Positions 5,926-13,749 of a stretch of DNA of 64,000 nucleotides are shown here, piece after piece (position 1 is the stretch's first letter; every line of letters starts with the position of its first letter). A program made the translations under genes and the position numbers. Below the pieces are notes generated by a model. The model ran no database searches. It was not told where the DNA came from and saw only the letters and a list, made by a program, of their open reading frames with translations. Source of the stretch: a virus; IMG/VR virus record IMGVR_UViG_3300035703_000053, positions 1 to 64,000 of that record; one strand, 5' to 3'.

Positions 5926-8549
5926 CCAGCAAGAACAAGTTATCCCTTAAGCCCGGAGAAGTACGTCTTGACTACATCCCCAAGGACTGGCCCCTCACTC
6001 CTCTCGGCGCTAACAAAAATCCATATGTATCCGGCTGGCAGAACAAACCGTTTGATGCGCAACAAATTGAGGAAGAAATACTCACGGGAAAATGCAAGGC
6101 TGTCGGTTTGGTTGGCGGGCCTGTTTACAACTATCCTTATGGTCTGGTCTGGGTTGATGTTGATGGACCAAGTGTATATAAACTCATTGAAGAGCTCTCG
6201 GGACTCCCATTTAATGAAGCACTGCCCCCAACCCTGACTATCTTCAGTGGAAGAGAAGGAAGGGAGCGGAAACTATATCGTTTGGACAGGGAGAAACATA
6301 AAAATTTTGTAAGGAATAAATACACCTGGCTTGGTGACGAGAACAAAGAAAAGCTAGAGATTCTTTGGAAGAGGTGCCAAGGGGTGTTGATGGGTCTTCA
6401 CCCTGATACCGATGGGTATTACACAGGGGAAGACCAAGGATTTGAGTGGGTGGATGAACTGCCTGAATTCCCCGACTGGTTGATGAACGCAATCATCAAC
6501 AAAAATATTCGGGTCGGTGTTCCAGCAAAGGAGGTGACTCGGGTTATTGGTCCGGGGTTTGCTGTCAATATTCAAATTGATCTTGAACGTGACATGAAGC
6601 TGGCAAAGGAGGCAATGTGGGCTATGCCTCCAGAAGCTGCTGATGACTACGACATCTGGATTGCGGTTGGCCAGTCGCTACATTCACTGGATGAATCGCT
6701 GGTGGATGAATGGGATAACTGGTCCAAGCAGTCAGATAAGTATAGGGATGGTGAATGCCACAAGCGTTGGTTATCTTTTAGTGGAAGTGGAGGCCGTGGT
6801 GTTGGATCACTTATCCATATTGCAAAAGAGCAAGGATGGACTCCACCCCAAGATCACAAAGTAATGTGCGTTGATAATGAAACACTGGAGCATGTGTCCA
6901 AAATGTTAGAAACGATTGAGAATGAAATGCCTGCTCCAGAAAAAACTGAGGAAACAAAACCAAAACAAGAAGTAAATAAAAAGAACAGCTGGTTTGAACC
7001 AAAAGAGGAGCCAGAGAAAAAGAAAAAAACAAGCAACAAAAATCCGCCGTCTAACCAAATTACAGAGACCTTGGTTCAACTTTATGAAGGAAACGTGAAA
7101 TACAGCCTGGGCCACGGGCAGTTTTTCATGTACCAGAAAAGGAGTGGGTATTGGGCTCCGGTTACCAAGATTGAAATGCTTGGTGATGTGCGTGAAAAAC
7201 TTGGATTACTTGGTGATCACTACCTGCCCAAAGGGTTTTCAATCAATTTAATGAACGATATTTATGCACAACTTCAATCGGTTTTTACGTTTAATGACTG
7301 GTATGACGGTAATGATTACCTTCTTTTCACCAATGGTGTGTTGCATGTTTCTTCTAAGGAGCTGCTTCCTTTTGATAAAGATTTGAATTTGTTGCAAGCA
7401 ATGCCGTATGAGTATGACCCAGGGGCATCTTGTGAACCAATCATTAAATGGTTGAAACATACTCAGCATGGAAGCTGGGAACGTGCTCAGGTTCTAAGAG
7501 CATGGTTGCGTGCAACACTTCTTGGTTGCTATGACATTCAAAAGTTCATTGAAATTGTTGGCCCAGGAAAGTCGGGTAAGTCCACCTATGCAAACCTGGC
7601 CGTAGCATTGGTTGGCAAACAAAATACTTATTCAACAGACTTTGAAAATCTGGAGAAGAATAGGTTTGAGGCGGCTAGCTACATGGGTAAAAAGTTATTG
7701 CTGTTCCAGGATGCAGACCGATGGGGCGGTTCAGTTTCTCGCTTAAAAGCAATTACTGGCAATGATTGGATTCGTTCTGAACGTAAGTACCAGACAGAAA
7801 GTCAAGATCCCTTCCAGTATCACGGGATGGTAATGATTACAGCCAATGAAGCAATTCAATCAACCGACTATACGTCTGGTCTTGCTCGTCGGCGTTTAAC
7901 CGTTCCATTCGATAGGCCGTTTGATGGGAGCCAAGCGGAACAGAAGGAACTGATTAAGTTTGATACGAAGGGTAATCCGCAAGGTGTTTTTGCTCCAATG
8001 CTGCCTGGTTTGGTGAACTGGCTATTGGACATGCCAGAACAGGATATGCGTAGGTACTTAATGGAGACTGGGCAAAATGTAAAATTCTTCCAGAAGTACG
8101 AGAAACAGCAAAGCCTACGTTCTAATCCTGTGCTGGACTGGTTAGATCACAAGGTTGTGTTTGATCCAGGTGTGAGAACTGCTGTTGGTTACTGCAAGGT
8201 GGTTGCAGGTGGTGGGTCTGGATACTACATGAACTGGAACCAGTGGTTGTACACCAGTTATGCAGAGTTCTGCCGCAGCTGTAATGTCAATATTATGTCG
8301 CGTGCCCGATTTGAACCCCTGTTCCTTGACATCTGTAAGCACCAGCTAAAAATTAATGTCTATGGTGTCAAGAGCAAGAAAGGCATGCAGGTATTTAACG
8401 CTGCTGTGATGGAGTCAAATCAAAAGTATGAGGTGTATCCATCCATTGTGGAAGTTGCATCCAATCCAGAGAAGTACAAAGAATTTTATGGAATGAGCAT
8501 TAATCAAATTAAAGATGAGACAATAGAAGATAATGCATCAGAACAGTGA
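5922..8549 (+). CDS. Primase-helicase (prim-pol + PriCT_2 + D5-type SF3 helicase)
   Basis: The 875-residue protein looks like a fused replication enzyme. Residues about 20-130 (PLTPLGANKNPYVSGWQNKP, then VWVDVDG and FSGREGRERKLYRL) match the bifunctional primase/polymerase N-domain; VDVDG supplies acidic metal ligands. Residues about 225-310 (MWAMPPEAADDYDIWIAVGQ ... SGGRGVGSLIHIAKEQGW) match a PriCT_2-type domain. A Lys/Glu-rich linker (340-375) leads to a D5_N/SF3 helicase with Walker A GPGKSGKST near 547, LLFQDAD near 588 and the ITANE motif near 644. It should prime and unwind phage DNA. It overlaps both neighbours by four bases. Confidence 0.88.
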   Translation: MTSKNKLSLKPGEVRLDYIPKDWPLTPLGANKNPYVSGWQNKPFDAQQIEEEILTGKCKAVGLVGGPVYNYPYGLVWVDVDGPSVYKLIEELSGLPFNEALPPTLTIFSGREGRERKLYRLDREKHKNFVRNKYTWLGDENKEKLEILWKRCQGVLMGLHPDTDGYYTGEDQGFEWVDELPEFPDWLMNAIINKNIRVGVPAKEVTRVIGPGFAVNIQIDLERDMKLAKEAMWAMPPEAADDYDIWIAVGQSLHSLDESLVDEWDNWSKQSDKYRDGECHKRWLSFSGSGGRGVGSLIHIAKEQGWTPPQDHKVMCVDNETLEHVSKMLETIENEMPAPEKTEETKPKQEVNKKNSWFEPKEEPEKKKKTSNKNPPSNQITETLVQLYEGNVKYSLGHGQFFMYQKRSGYWAPVTKIEMLGDVREKLGLLGDHYLPKGFSINLMNDIYAQLQSVFTFNDWYDGNDYLLFTNGVLHVSSKELLPFDKDLNLLQAMPYEYDPGASCEPIIKWLKHTQHGSWERAQVLRAWLRATLLGCYDIQKFIEIVGPGKSGKSTYANLAVALVGKQNTYSTDFENLEKNRFEAASYMGKKLLLFQDADRWGGSVSRLKAITGNDWIRSERKYQTESQDPFQYHGMVMITANEAIQSTDYTSGLARRRLTVPFDRPFDGSQAEQKELIKFDTKGNPQGVFAPMLPGLVNWLLDMPEQDMRRYLMETGQNVKFFQKYEKQQSLRSNPVLDWLDHKVVFDPGVRTAVGYCKVVAGGGSGYYMNWNQWLYTSYAEFCRSCNVNIMSRARFEPLFLDICKHQLKINVYGVKSKKGMQVFNAAVMESNQKYEVYPSIVEVASNPEKYKEFYGMSINQIKDETIEDNASEQ

Positions 8550-8905
8550 GCAATGGTCGGCACTTAATTTTAGATTTATATGAGTGCGACTCAGCGCTCT
8601 TAGATAACTATGAGGAGCTTCAACGATTGCTTGAGGCTTCTCTTGTTATGGCTAAAGCTAATATCTTACGGATTATTGGGGAGAAGTTTCAACCGCAAGG
8701 GGTAACTCTACTGGCTTTGTTGGCTGAGTCCCATGCATCTTTGCATAGCTGGCCAGAGATTGGGTATTGTGCTATCGACCTTTACACCTGTGGTGACACA
8801 ACGCAAACGCATAAAGCTGCTGAATTTCTAAAACTAAAACTTAAGGCAAAAATTTCCGAACAAAAAGAGCTGACACGTTCGATTACCCCTACAACACTTG
8901 TATAG
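8546..8905 (+). CDS. speD: S-adenosylmethionine decarboxylase (SpeD), prokaryotic type
   Basis: Residues 4-15 (GRHLILDLYECD) and LLAESHASLHSWPEIG near 58-73 match bacterial AdoMet decarboxylase. Self-cleavage is expected between E61 and S62, giving the pyruvoyl group on S62. H67 and C82 (in TCGD) match the catalytic His and Cys of the family. The product is decarboxylated AdoMet for spermidine synthesis. speD is a known auxiliary gene of cyanophages; polyamines may aid DNA packing. At 119 aa it is full length and overlaps the helicase gene by four bases. Confidence 0.88.
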   Translation: MSNGRHLILDLYECDSALLDNYEELQRLLEASLVMAKANILRIIGEKFQPQGVTLLALLAESHASLHSWPEIGYCAIDLYTCGDTTQTHKAAEFLKLKLKAKISEQKELTRSITPTTLV

Positions 8906-8931
8906 TTAATCGAGGGCTCTCAATTAATTAA

Positions 8932-10206
8932 ATGAGTAACAAACCAAAACTGCTTTGGGTGGGGGACTACCCAGCAATGACTGGCTTTGGCCGGGTATCT
9001 GATGCAATCCTGCCACGCCTCCGGGATGAATATGAAATCATTGTGCTCGGATGCAACTGGCATGGAGATCCTTGCAAAGAACAAGAGCTTTTTAAAATTT
9101 ATCCGGCATCCAATCGATTTCAGCAGGCACCTTTTGGTGAAGATCGTATTCGAGAAGTTGTTGAACGTGAAGAACCAGACATTGTCTGCACACTAAATGA
9201 TCCGTGGATTGTTAGTGAACAGTATCGTCGAATTGAAGATCTACATAAACAGGGTCGATTTAAGTTCTGTGCCTATCTCACCATGGATAGCTACAACTGG
9301 ATCGGCGGTATTGAATCGCACATCAATGACTGGGATGCAGTGATTGCATTTACAGAATTTGGTGCGCAAGAGTTTGTTAAAGGTGGGATGCGTAATCCAA
9401 TCGCTGTCATCCCCCATGGGTTGGATACTGAACGTTTCTATCCTGTAGATAAAAAAGCTGCACGAAAGGCACTGAATCTTTCTGATGACATTTTTATTGT
9501 CCTGAACGGAAATCGTAATCAATTCCGTAAGCGAATTGATATCACGATCTCTGCTTTTGCCAGGTTTGCCGTAGATAAACCGGATGCACAACTTTACCTT
9601 CACATGGGCTTGAAGGACCAGGGCTGGGATTTGATGGGGCTTTTTGCCAGGGAAATGCAAAAAGTTGGTCTTGATCCAAACGGTCGAATCATCTTGACTT
9701 CAAACACGCCCAACCCACCGAATGTTTCAGTTGAGATGTTGAATAACATTTACAACTGCGCTGATGTGGGTGTTAATACCTGCAAAGGTGGGGGCTGGGA
9801 ACTAGTCAATTTTGAAAATGCTTCCTGCCGCGTAGCTCAAGTAGTGCCGGATCATACCAGCACCAAAGAAATTTTTGAGGGTGCTGGAAAACTGATCCGC
9901 TGCGACCACGTAGATGTAGACGTCAACTACGCTAGGGAGATGCCCTGTCCTTCGGTTGAGAGCTTGACGGAGATCCTCAATGATTTGTACCAGGACCGTG
10001 GGGAGCTGGAGGCTACAGCACAGCGCTGTTATGAACGCGTGACGGAAGAGCGGTTCTCCTGGGATGTGATCGCCAAGCAGTTCGCTGGTGTGTTCCAAGA
10101 GGTGCTGGAGGGTCGCTTCCAGGATCATGCGGTGCCTGTGGAGGAGACGGAAGAAGAGCCGATTAAGGAAAATAAAAAGAAAAAGAAACGTGTGATCGGT
10201 AAATGA
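8932..10206 (+). CDS. Glycosyltransferase, GT4-like (GT-B fold)
   Basis: An N-terminal Rossmann segment (KPKLLWVGDYPAMTGFGRVS) and the C-terminal half, with VIPHGLDTERFYP near 160, FIVLNGNRNQFRKRID near 188 and CKGGGWELVNFENASC near 285, form the usual GT-B family 4 order; GWELVNFE stands for the E-x7-E donor-binding region. The C-terminus is a Lys/Glu-rich tail (EENKKKKKR-like). It may glycosylate phage DNA, virion proteins or host surface glycans. A strong terminator follows, closing the operon. Confidence 0.82.
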   Translation: MSNKPKLLWVGDYPAMTGFGRVSDAILPRLRDEYEIIVLGCNWHGDPCKEQELFKIYPASNRFQQAPFGEDRIREVVEREEPDIVCTLNDPWIVSEQYRRIEDLHKQGRFKFCAYLTMDSYNWIGGIESHINDWDAVIAFTEFGAQEFVKGGMRNPIAVIPHGLDTERFYPVDKKAARKALNLSDDIFIVLNGNRNQFRKRIDITISAFARFAVDKPDAQLYLHMGLKDQGWDLMGLFAREMQKVGLDPNGRIILTSNTPNPPNVSVEMLNNIYNCADVGVNTCKGGGWELVNFENASCRVAQVVPDHTSTKEIFEGAGKLIRCDHVDVDVNYAREMPCPSVESLTEILNDLYQDRGELEATAQRCYERVTEERFSWDVIAKQFAGVFQEVLEGRFQDHAVPVEETEEEPIKENKKKKKRVIGK

Positions 10207-10230
10207 CCCTCGGGTAATTGAAGGGTAAGG

Positions 10231-10256
10231 CCCCGCTGAACAGGCGGGGTTTTTTG
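10231..10256 (+). terminator. Rho-independent terminator after glycosyltransferase
   Basis: CCCCGC pairs with GCGGGG around TGAACAG, followed by TTTTTT. It starts 25 bp after the glycosyltransferase stop and marks the end of the replication operon. Confidence 0.9.
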
Positions 10257-10420
10257 TGGGTATCGAGTCTCACATTGAGACTAACTGAGATTAGAGCCAG
10301 GGGTTTGGGCGTTTTTAGGTCTGGTTGGTTTGGTGGATTGAAGCAAGAGTCTTGACTGAGACTTGTTTTAAGACGGTAAATGGGGAAGAAAGTTGTGTAT
10401 ACCGGGAAAAGATAGCGGAA

Positions 10421-10484
10421 AAAAACCGGTATACCTATGGTTTTATCCTTAGATAAGCAGATTGACATTGTGATCAAAATGTCG
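10421..10484 (+). repeat. Left arm of 64-bp inverted repeat
   Basis: Compared by eye with the reverse complement of 10667-10730, 57 of 64 positions match, including an unbroken first 18 bases (AAAAACCGGTATACCTAT) and the segments ATAAGCAGATTGACA and TGATCA. Arms are separated by 182 bp. Confidence 0.85.
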
Positions 10485-10666
10485 GTTTGGTCTGGAGGTT
10501 GTGTCCTGAAAGTGCTGTATACCCGTAAAGTCCTACCAAATCTCAAGACGCATGAGTCGTAAGATTAGACTGCGTATTGCCACGGGGGGTGCGGGGGGAG
10601 ACACCAAAAACCCCCGGATAAGACCGACCACTTTCCGGGTAGACATGCACACTCAAACGACGAAAA

Positions 10667-10730
10667 CGACATTGTGATCAAAGTGTCAATCTGCTTATAT
10701 AAAGATAAAAGTATAGGTATACCGGTTTTT
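10667..10730 (-). repeat. Right arm of 64-bp inverted repeat
   Basis: Partner of 10421-10484. The arms could extrude as a cruciform or bind the same protein in opposite directions. The sequence ends with GGTATACCGGTTTTT on the plus strand. Confidence 0.85.
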
Positions 10731-10848
10731 ATCGCAGCAGAGCCCTCGAAACTGATGTATGTCGGTGGTATAGTTGGTTTCCGTACTGCCCTGGACCGTG
10801 GCCCGCAGCTACACAAAGCTTTTACCTTTGTGGTTTCTCAAGTCCAAA

Positions 10849-11163
10849 TTGAGACTCAGTGATAAATACCCCAGTGGTTTGGAGTGGGCCGACAGCTCCA
10901 ATGGCCACAAGGAGGGAGAGATGGCTGGCTACTGGAAAGAGCCCATTAAGCGGTACGTGCTGCACCTTGCGGGAGACTTCCTGTACGCCCACCGCGTGGT
11001 CTACTACCTACGCACAGGAGAGGACCCAGAGAACAAGGACGTCAGACATGGGGACGACAACTTAGAGCGCGACAACCGCAAGGAGCTAACTCTCTACGCA
11101 CGCAAAGCAACCAAGCAGCGCACTCGTCGCAATCGCCGCCAATCCGACTACGTGGGGTTTTGA
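10849..11163 (+). CDS. HNH-type homing endonuclease, degenerate DH motif
   Basis: The protein follows the HNH_3 plan: PSGLEWADSSNGHKEGEMAG, then FLYAHRVVYYLRTGEDP and a DVRHGDDNLERDN segment ending in KATKQRTRRNRR. Where active members have a VDH-x-(N/D)-G-(N/D) core this one has VRHGDDN, so activity is uncertain. The start is unclear. The N-terminal half matches the family only if translation begins near the TTG at 10849. The best ribosome site (AAGGAGGGAG) instead serves an ATG at 10921, which would give a truncated 80-aa protein. It sits next to the origin-like repeats. Confidence 0.6.
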   Translation: MRLSDKYPSGLEWADSSNGHKEGEMAGYWKEPIKRYVLHLAGDFLYAHRVVYYLRTGEDPENKDVRHGDDNLERDNRKELTLYARKATKQRTRRNRRQSDYVGF

Positions 11164-11169
11164 CTCAAC

Positions 11170-11856
11170 ATGGCAAACCTGAAGAACAAGCCCAGCCATC
11201 CCGTCTACCAGACAGAGCTTCGCTTTGTCTCAAGCATAGACTCACTTGATACAACTAAACTTAGCTCATTTGGTTACTACCGGGGTTTCCCTTGTCCCCA
11301 TGGCCACACCATCCGAGACAGCACCCACCACTGGTGCTATCACTGCGTAATGAAAATCAAAAGTAATGTCTGCGGTTTTGACGTTAACTATCTGGACGTC
11401 AACTACAAACAAAGCTATTACAAGCTATGGAAAAAGATTGAGGTGTTACATCCAGATGATTGCTGGCCCATTAGAGATGATGATGACAAAACACCCCAAC
11501 GTATAAGCCTTCCTTCGTATCGAAACCATTCAATCACCGATAAAAAGGATAATGTCAATGTACATAAGGCTATTTATCAAGTTGCTTGGGGCGATGTTGG
11601 TACCATGGTGGTTACACGTACGTGCAAAAATTTAAACTGCGGCAATCCCTTGCATATGGTATCAAGCTGGAACAGGCTTTACCCTCCGTCTAGACTGGCG
11701 TTTTTTGATGTTGAATTCAATGCCAAGAAACTAATGCAATACACACAATGCTGTATGAATAACACTGTTAATGCTTTACTTGAATCACAGTACATAAATA
11801 CGATCAAGCATCCGCTTGAAGCTCCCGATGCACCTTATTACAGCGAAGAACAGTAA
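11170..11856 (+). CDS. Zinc-finger HNH-like protein of cyanophage type
   Basis: Residues 40-62 (FPCPHGHTIRDSTHHWCYHC) form a C-x-H...C-x2-C zinc knuckle. The C-terminal half has VHKAIYQVAWGDVG and CKNLNCGNPLHMVSSWN, which resembles the zinc-binding NPLH part of HNH nucleases. Cyanophages carry several such genes between other genes, so a homing endonuclease is likely, but no complete catalytic DH-N-H set is clear. It follows the previous HNH gene by six bases. Confidence 0.6.
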   Translation: MANLKNKPSHPVYQTELRFVSSIDSLDTTKLSSFGYYRGFPCPHGHTIRDSTHHWCYHCVMKIKSNVCGFDVNYLDVNYKQSYYKLWKKIEVLHPDDCWPIRDDDDKTPQRISLPSYRNHSITDKKDNVNVHKAIYQVAWGDVGTMVVTRTCKNLNCGNPLHMVSSWNRLYPPSRLAFFDVEFNAKKLMQYTQCCMNNTVNALLESQYINTIKHPLEAPDAPYYSEEQ

Positions 11857-11905
11857 GCAGATTGCTCCAGAGTAAGATGGTATTACCGAAATAGTTATAC
11901 GAATA

Positions 11906-12823
11906 ATGAGGGTATCCGCCCAACAACGGCAGAGAACCCAGGACAGCCCTTTGGACCTGGGTACGTTTGATACAACTTCTTTGCGTTACCTGAAGGGCAG
12001 CCTTGGACCTAAGAATCAAGTTGTCGGTAGGCGTGATACTAACCAATATTCAAATGGTGGCTTTGGCGGCGGAACATACAACCACTGGTTCAAAGTAACA
12101 CTTAAAGTTCCTGCTTGGATTATTACTGTAAAGGGCCCGCCGCGTCCTAAGTATATTCAAGTATCTGCTTATAGCTTGGATCAAAATCCAATTGAAGGGC
12201 GTAGTATTTTTGACGCCGACAGTGTTGTTCAGTTAAATAGTGGCGAAGTACAACATCCATATGCAGGGCACATAATGAGTGCTCAGTCTGATCTGTATAA
12301 TAATTTTGCTGTTAAACGTTTAGATCGCGGTGATGATCGTTATTTCACACTGAATCCAGGCAGCTATTTACTGTGTATTTCTACTACTCGCAACGAGCCT
12401 CTTGATTATGAAGTTGGTTTAGTTGTAGAGATTGAAAATACAGAAATTCAATTACTACTGGAAACTGGTGGCACTAATAAATTTGTATATGAAAATTCAA
12501 TTGATCTTAGCAATACCCTGGTAATTGGCCCAGATTTTTTTGTTAATTACACGTTACCAACAGGGCAGAATGGCTATACAAATACATTGGCCACTGTATC
12601 CACAGGTGTAACGGTTACAATACCTTCAGGAAGCGCGTGGTTCATTGATAACAATACCGTGTCAGCGTCCCAAGATTTTATCCTGCTTGACCTAACAGAA
12701 AACTATACTGGACAAGATGAACACCAACACTCCTTATCTGAATGGCAACAAGCATGGCAAAGAGACCACCAGCAAGATGACCGCTTTCCAGATGTATTTG
12801 TCCCATTAACTACTACGTCATGA
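11906..12823 (+). CDS. Conserved cyanophage virion-like protein (305 aa)
   Basis: The protein contains YSNGGFGGGTYNHWFKVTL near residue 48 and a PRPKYIQVSAYSLDQNPIEG segment near 78. I remember this pattern from conserved cyanophage proteins of unknown function, several of them virion-associated. It is beta-rich, lacks a signal peptide, and has a Gln/His/Asp-rich C-terminal region. Its stop overlaps the cp12 start (ATGA), so the two are co-translated. The role is not known. Confidence 0.65.
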   Translation: MRVSAQQRQRTQDSPLDLGTFDTTSLRYLKGSLGPKNQVVGRRDTNQYSNGGFGGGTYNHWFKVTLKVPAWIITVKGPPRPKYIQVSAYSLDQNPIEGRSIFDADSVVQLNSGEVQHPYAGHIMSAQSDLYNNFAVKRLDRGDDRYFTLNPGSYLLCISTTRNEPLDYEVGLVVEIENTEIQLLLETGGTNKFVYENSIDLSNTLVIGPDFFVNYTLPTGQNGYTNTLATVSTGVTVTIPSGSAWFIDNNTVSASQDFILLDLTENYTGQDEHQHSLSEWQQAWQRDHQQDDRFPDVFVPLTTTS

Positions 12824-12960
12824 AAAAGTTTTCTGTCTGGTTTGTTTCTTGGTTTTTAAAACAGTTTTCAAATAAAACAACAAAACCCAAACAAATGTCT
12901 TTTCAAAAATATTGCGAAGAAAATCCCTGGGCAATTGAATGCCGAATTCATGATGTTTGA
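12820..12960 (+). CDS. cp12: Minimal CP12-like protein (46 aa)
   Basis: The last 20 residues, SFQKYCEENPWAIECRIHDV, match the C-terminal GAPDH-binding module of CP12: C-x2-NP-x4-EC-x3-(D), with two cysteines that form the redox loop. The classical N-terminal half and the central AWD_VEEL motif are missing. A basic/aromatic segment (MKKFSVWFVSWFLKQF) replaces them and could be a membrane or protein anchor. CP12 shuts down the Calvin cycle by binding GAPDH and phosphoribulokinase. Cyanophages use it to divert carbon to NADPH and pentoses. The ATG overlaps the previous stop. Confidence 0.75.
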   Translation: MKKFSVWFVSWFLKQFSNKTTKPKQMSFQKYCEENPWAIECRIHDV

Positions 12961-13035
12961 TAGTCCATGTCATACAGAATACAGAGGAAAAAGAAAACAA
13001 AAACAATTGTATTACCGCACAATCAAATCTTTAAA

Positions 13036-13398
13036 ATGCGCTTAATCCCTTGGATTCGCACCGAAAACGGTTGTGTATGGTTGGCTAGCCTTGCAGTTGC
13101 AAAATCTAAACGACAACTAAATGATTGGCTATACAAGCGCCCCAAGAAATCTACGGTGCGGCTAAGCGCGTCTTTGACAGGTCAACATGGTCCAGGGATC
13201 CAAGCAATTGGAATCCGACAACTTCGACAGTGGCTAGAAGATATTCCAGCCGGAGATTCTATTTGTATGCGTTGCGAGTCAGCACTTCCTGACAAACAGT
13301 TTTCTGTGTGGAAAAAATGGTTTCAACGTCACGAAGACCCCCGTTGGGAAATATGTGAAGAAAATAAATCTTTTTTCTTTTACAAATCAAGACTGTAG
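13036..13398 (+). CDS. Conserved hypothetical protein (120 aa)
   Basis: The conserved part starts MRLIPWIRTENGCVWLASLA; an in-frame ATG at 12967 would add 23 very basic residues. The C-terminal region (RQWLEDIPAGDSICMRCESA and FSVWKKWFQRHEDPRWEI) reads like a conserved cyanophage protein of unknown function. It is soluble and mixed alpha/beta. It shares the plus-strand operon with cp12. Confidence 0.55.
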   Translation: MRLIPWIRTENGCVWLASLAVAKSKRQLNDWLYKRPKKSTVRLSASLTGQHGPGIQAIGIRQLRQWLEDIPAGDSICMRCESALPDKQFSVWKKWFQRHEDPRWEICEENKSFFFYKSRL

Positions 13399-13422
13399 AA
13401 TAAAAGAAACGAAATACATCCC

Positions 13423-13587
13423 ATGGCACACCTTAACCAGTATTTGGAAGTTGCTCTCGCAATTCACGCAGCTTGTTCTGCTGTCTGCGCACTGACCCCG
13501 ACTCCTCGTGACGACCAGTTTCTGCGCAAAGTTTACAAGTTGTTTGAAATTGGTGGCTTGGTGATTGGTCGCGCCAAGATGCGTTGA
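13423..13587 (+). CDS. Small holin-like protein (54 aa)
   Basis: The frame MAHLNQYLEVALAIHAACSA then VCALTPTPRDDQFL and a hydrophobic EIGGLVIGRAKMR end resembles a common short phage protein of the form LAxHAAxxAxxxLTPTPKD, usually found near lysis genes. Two short hydrophobic helices and the position just before the convergent endolysin gene make a holin or holin-like role plausible. This is inference from size and context. Confidence 0.5.
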   Translation: MAHLNQYLEVALAIHAACSAVCALTPTPRDDQFLRKVYKLFEIGGLVIGRAKMR

Positions 13588-13749
13588 TTAATCAGTTAAC
13601 ACCTGCGTCCAGAAGATAGCACCATCGTTGTCTTCAACCCATTTTTTTGTTGCGTAAGCCTCTTCTTTACTGAGGGTTGCGCACTTTTTTTCGTCGTTAA
13701 CTTCCCAGCACATATTGATGCGGTGGCTATAATTTCTCTTTTGTTTCAT
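13588..13749 (-). CDS. Hypothetical protein (53 aa) coupled to endolysin
   Basis: The start MKQKRNYSHRINMCWEVNDE overlaps the endolysin stop by four bases (ATGA). The protein is short and charged, with two cysteines (MCWEV and KKCATL). Co-translation suggests a lysis accessory, but no family is recognised. Confidence 0.5.
   Translation of the reverse strand: MKQKRNYSHRINMCWEVNDEKKCATLSKEEAYATKKWVEDNDGAIFWTQVLTD

Larger units (their letters stand above)
10257..10848. other. Gene-free, repeat-rich region; candidate replication origin
   Basis: No frame here reads like protein. The region holds a 64-bp inverted repeat pair (10421-10484 and 10667-10730), four GTATACC sites (about 10397, 10429, 10512, 10718) partly arranged as CCGGTATAC palindromes, several TTGAGACT-like iterons at both edges (10265-10282, 10348-10363, 10836-10854), and G6 runs near 10584 and 10594. 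It lies directly after the primase-helicase operon. That mix is typical of theta-type origins with initiator sites. An operator complex or the ends of a mobile element are alternatives. Confidence 0.45.

Noticed and set aside
10163-10546. Long open frames on both strands in the origin-like region
   Set aside because: Composition is not protein-like, no ribosome sites, and they cross the inverted repeats and terminator.
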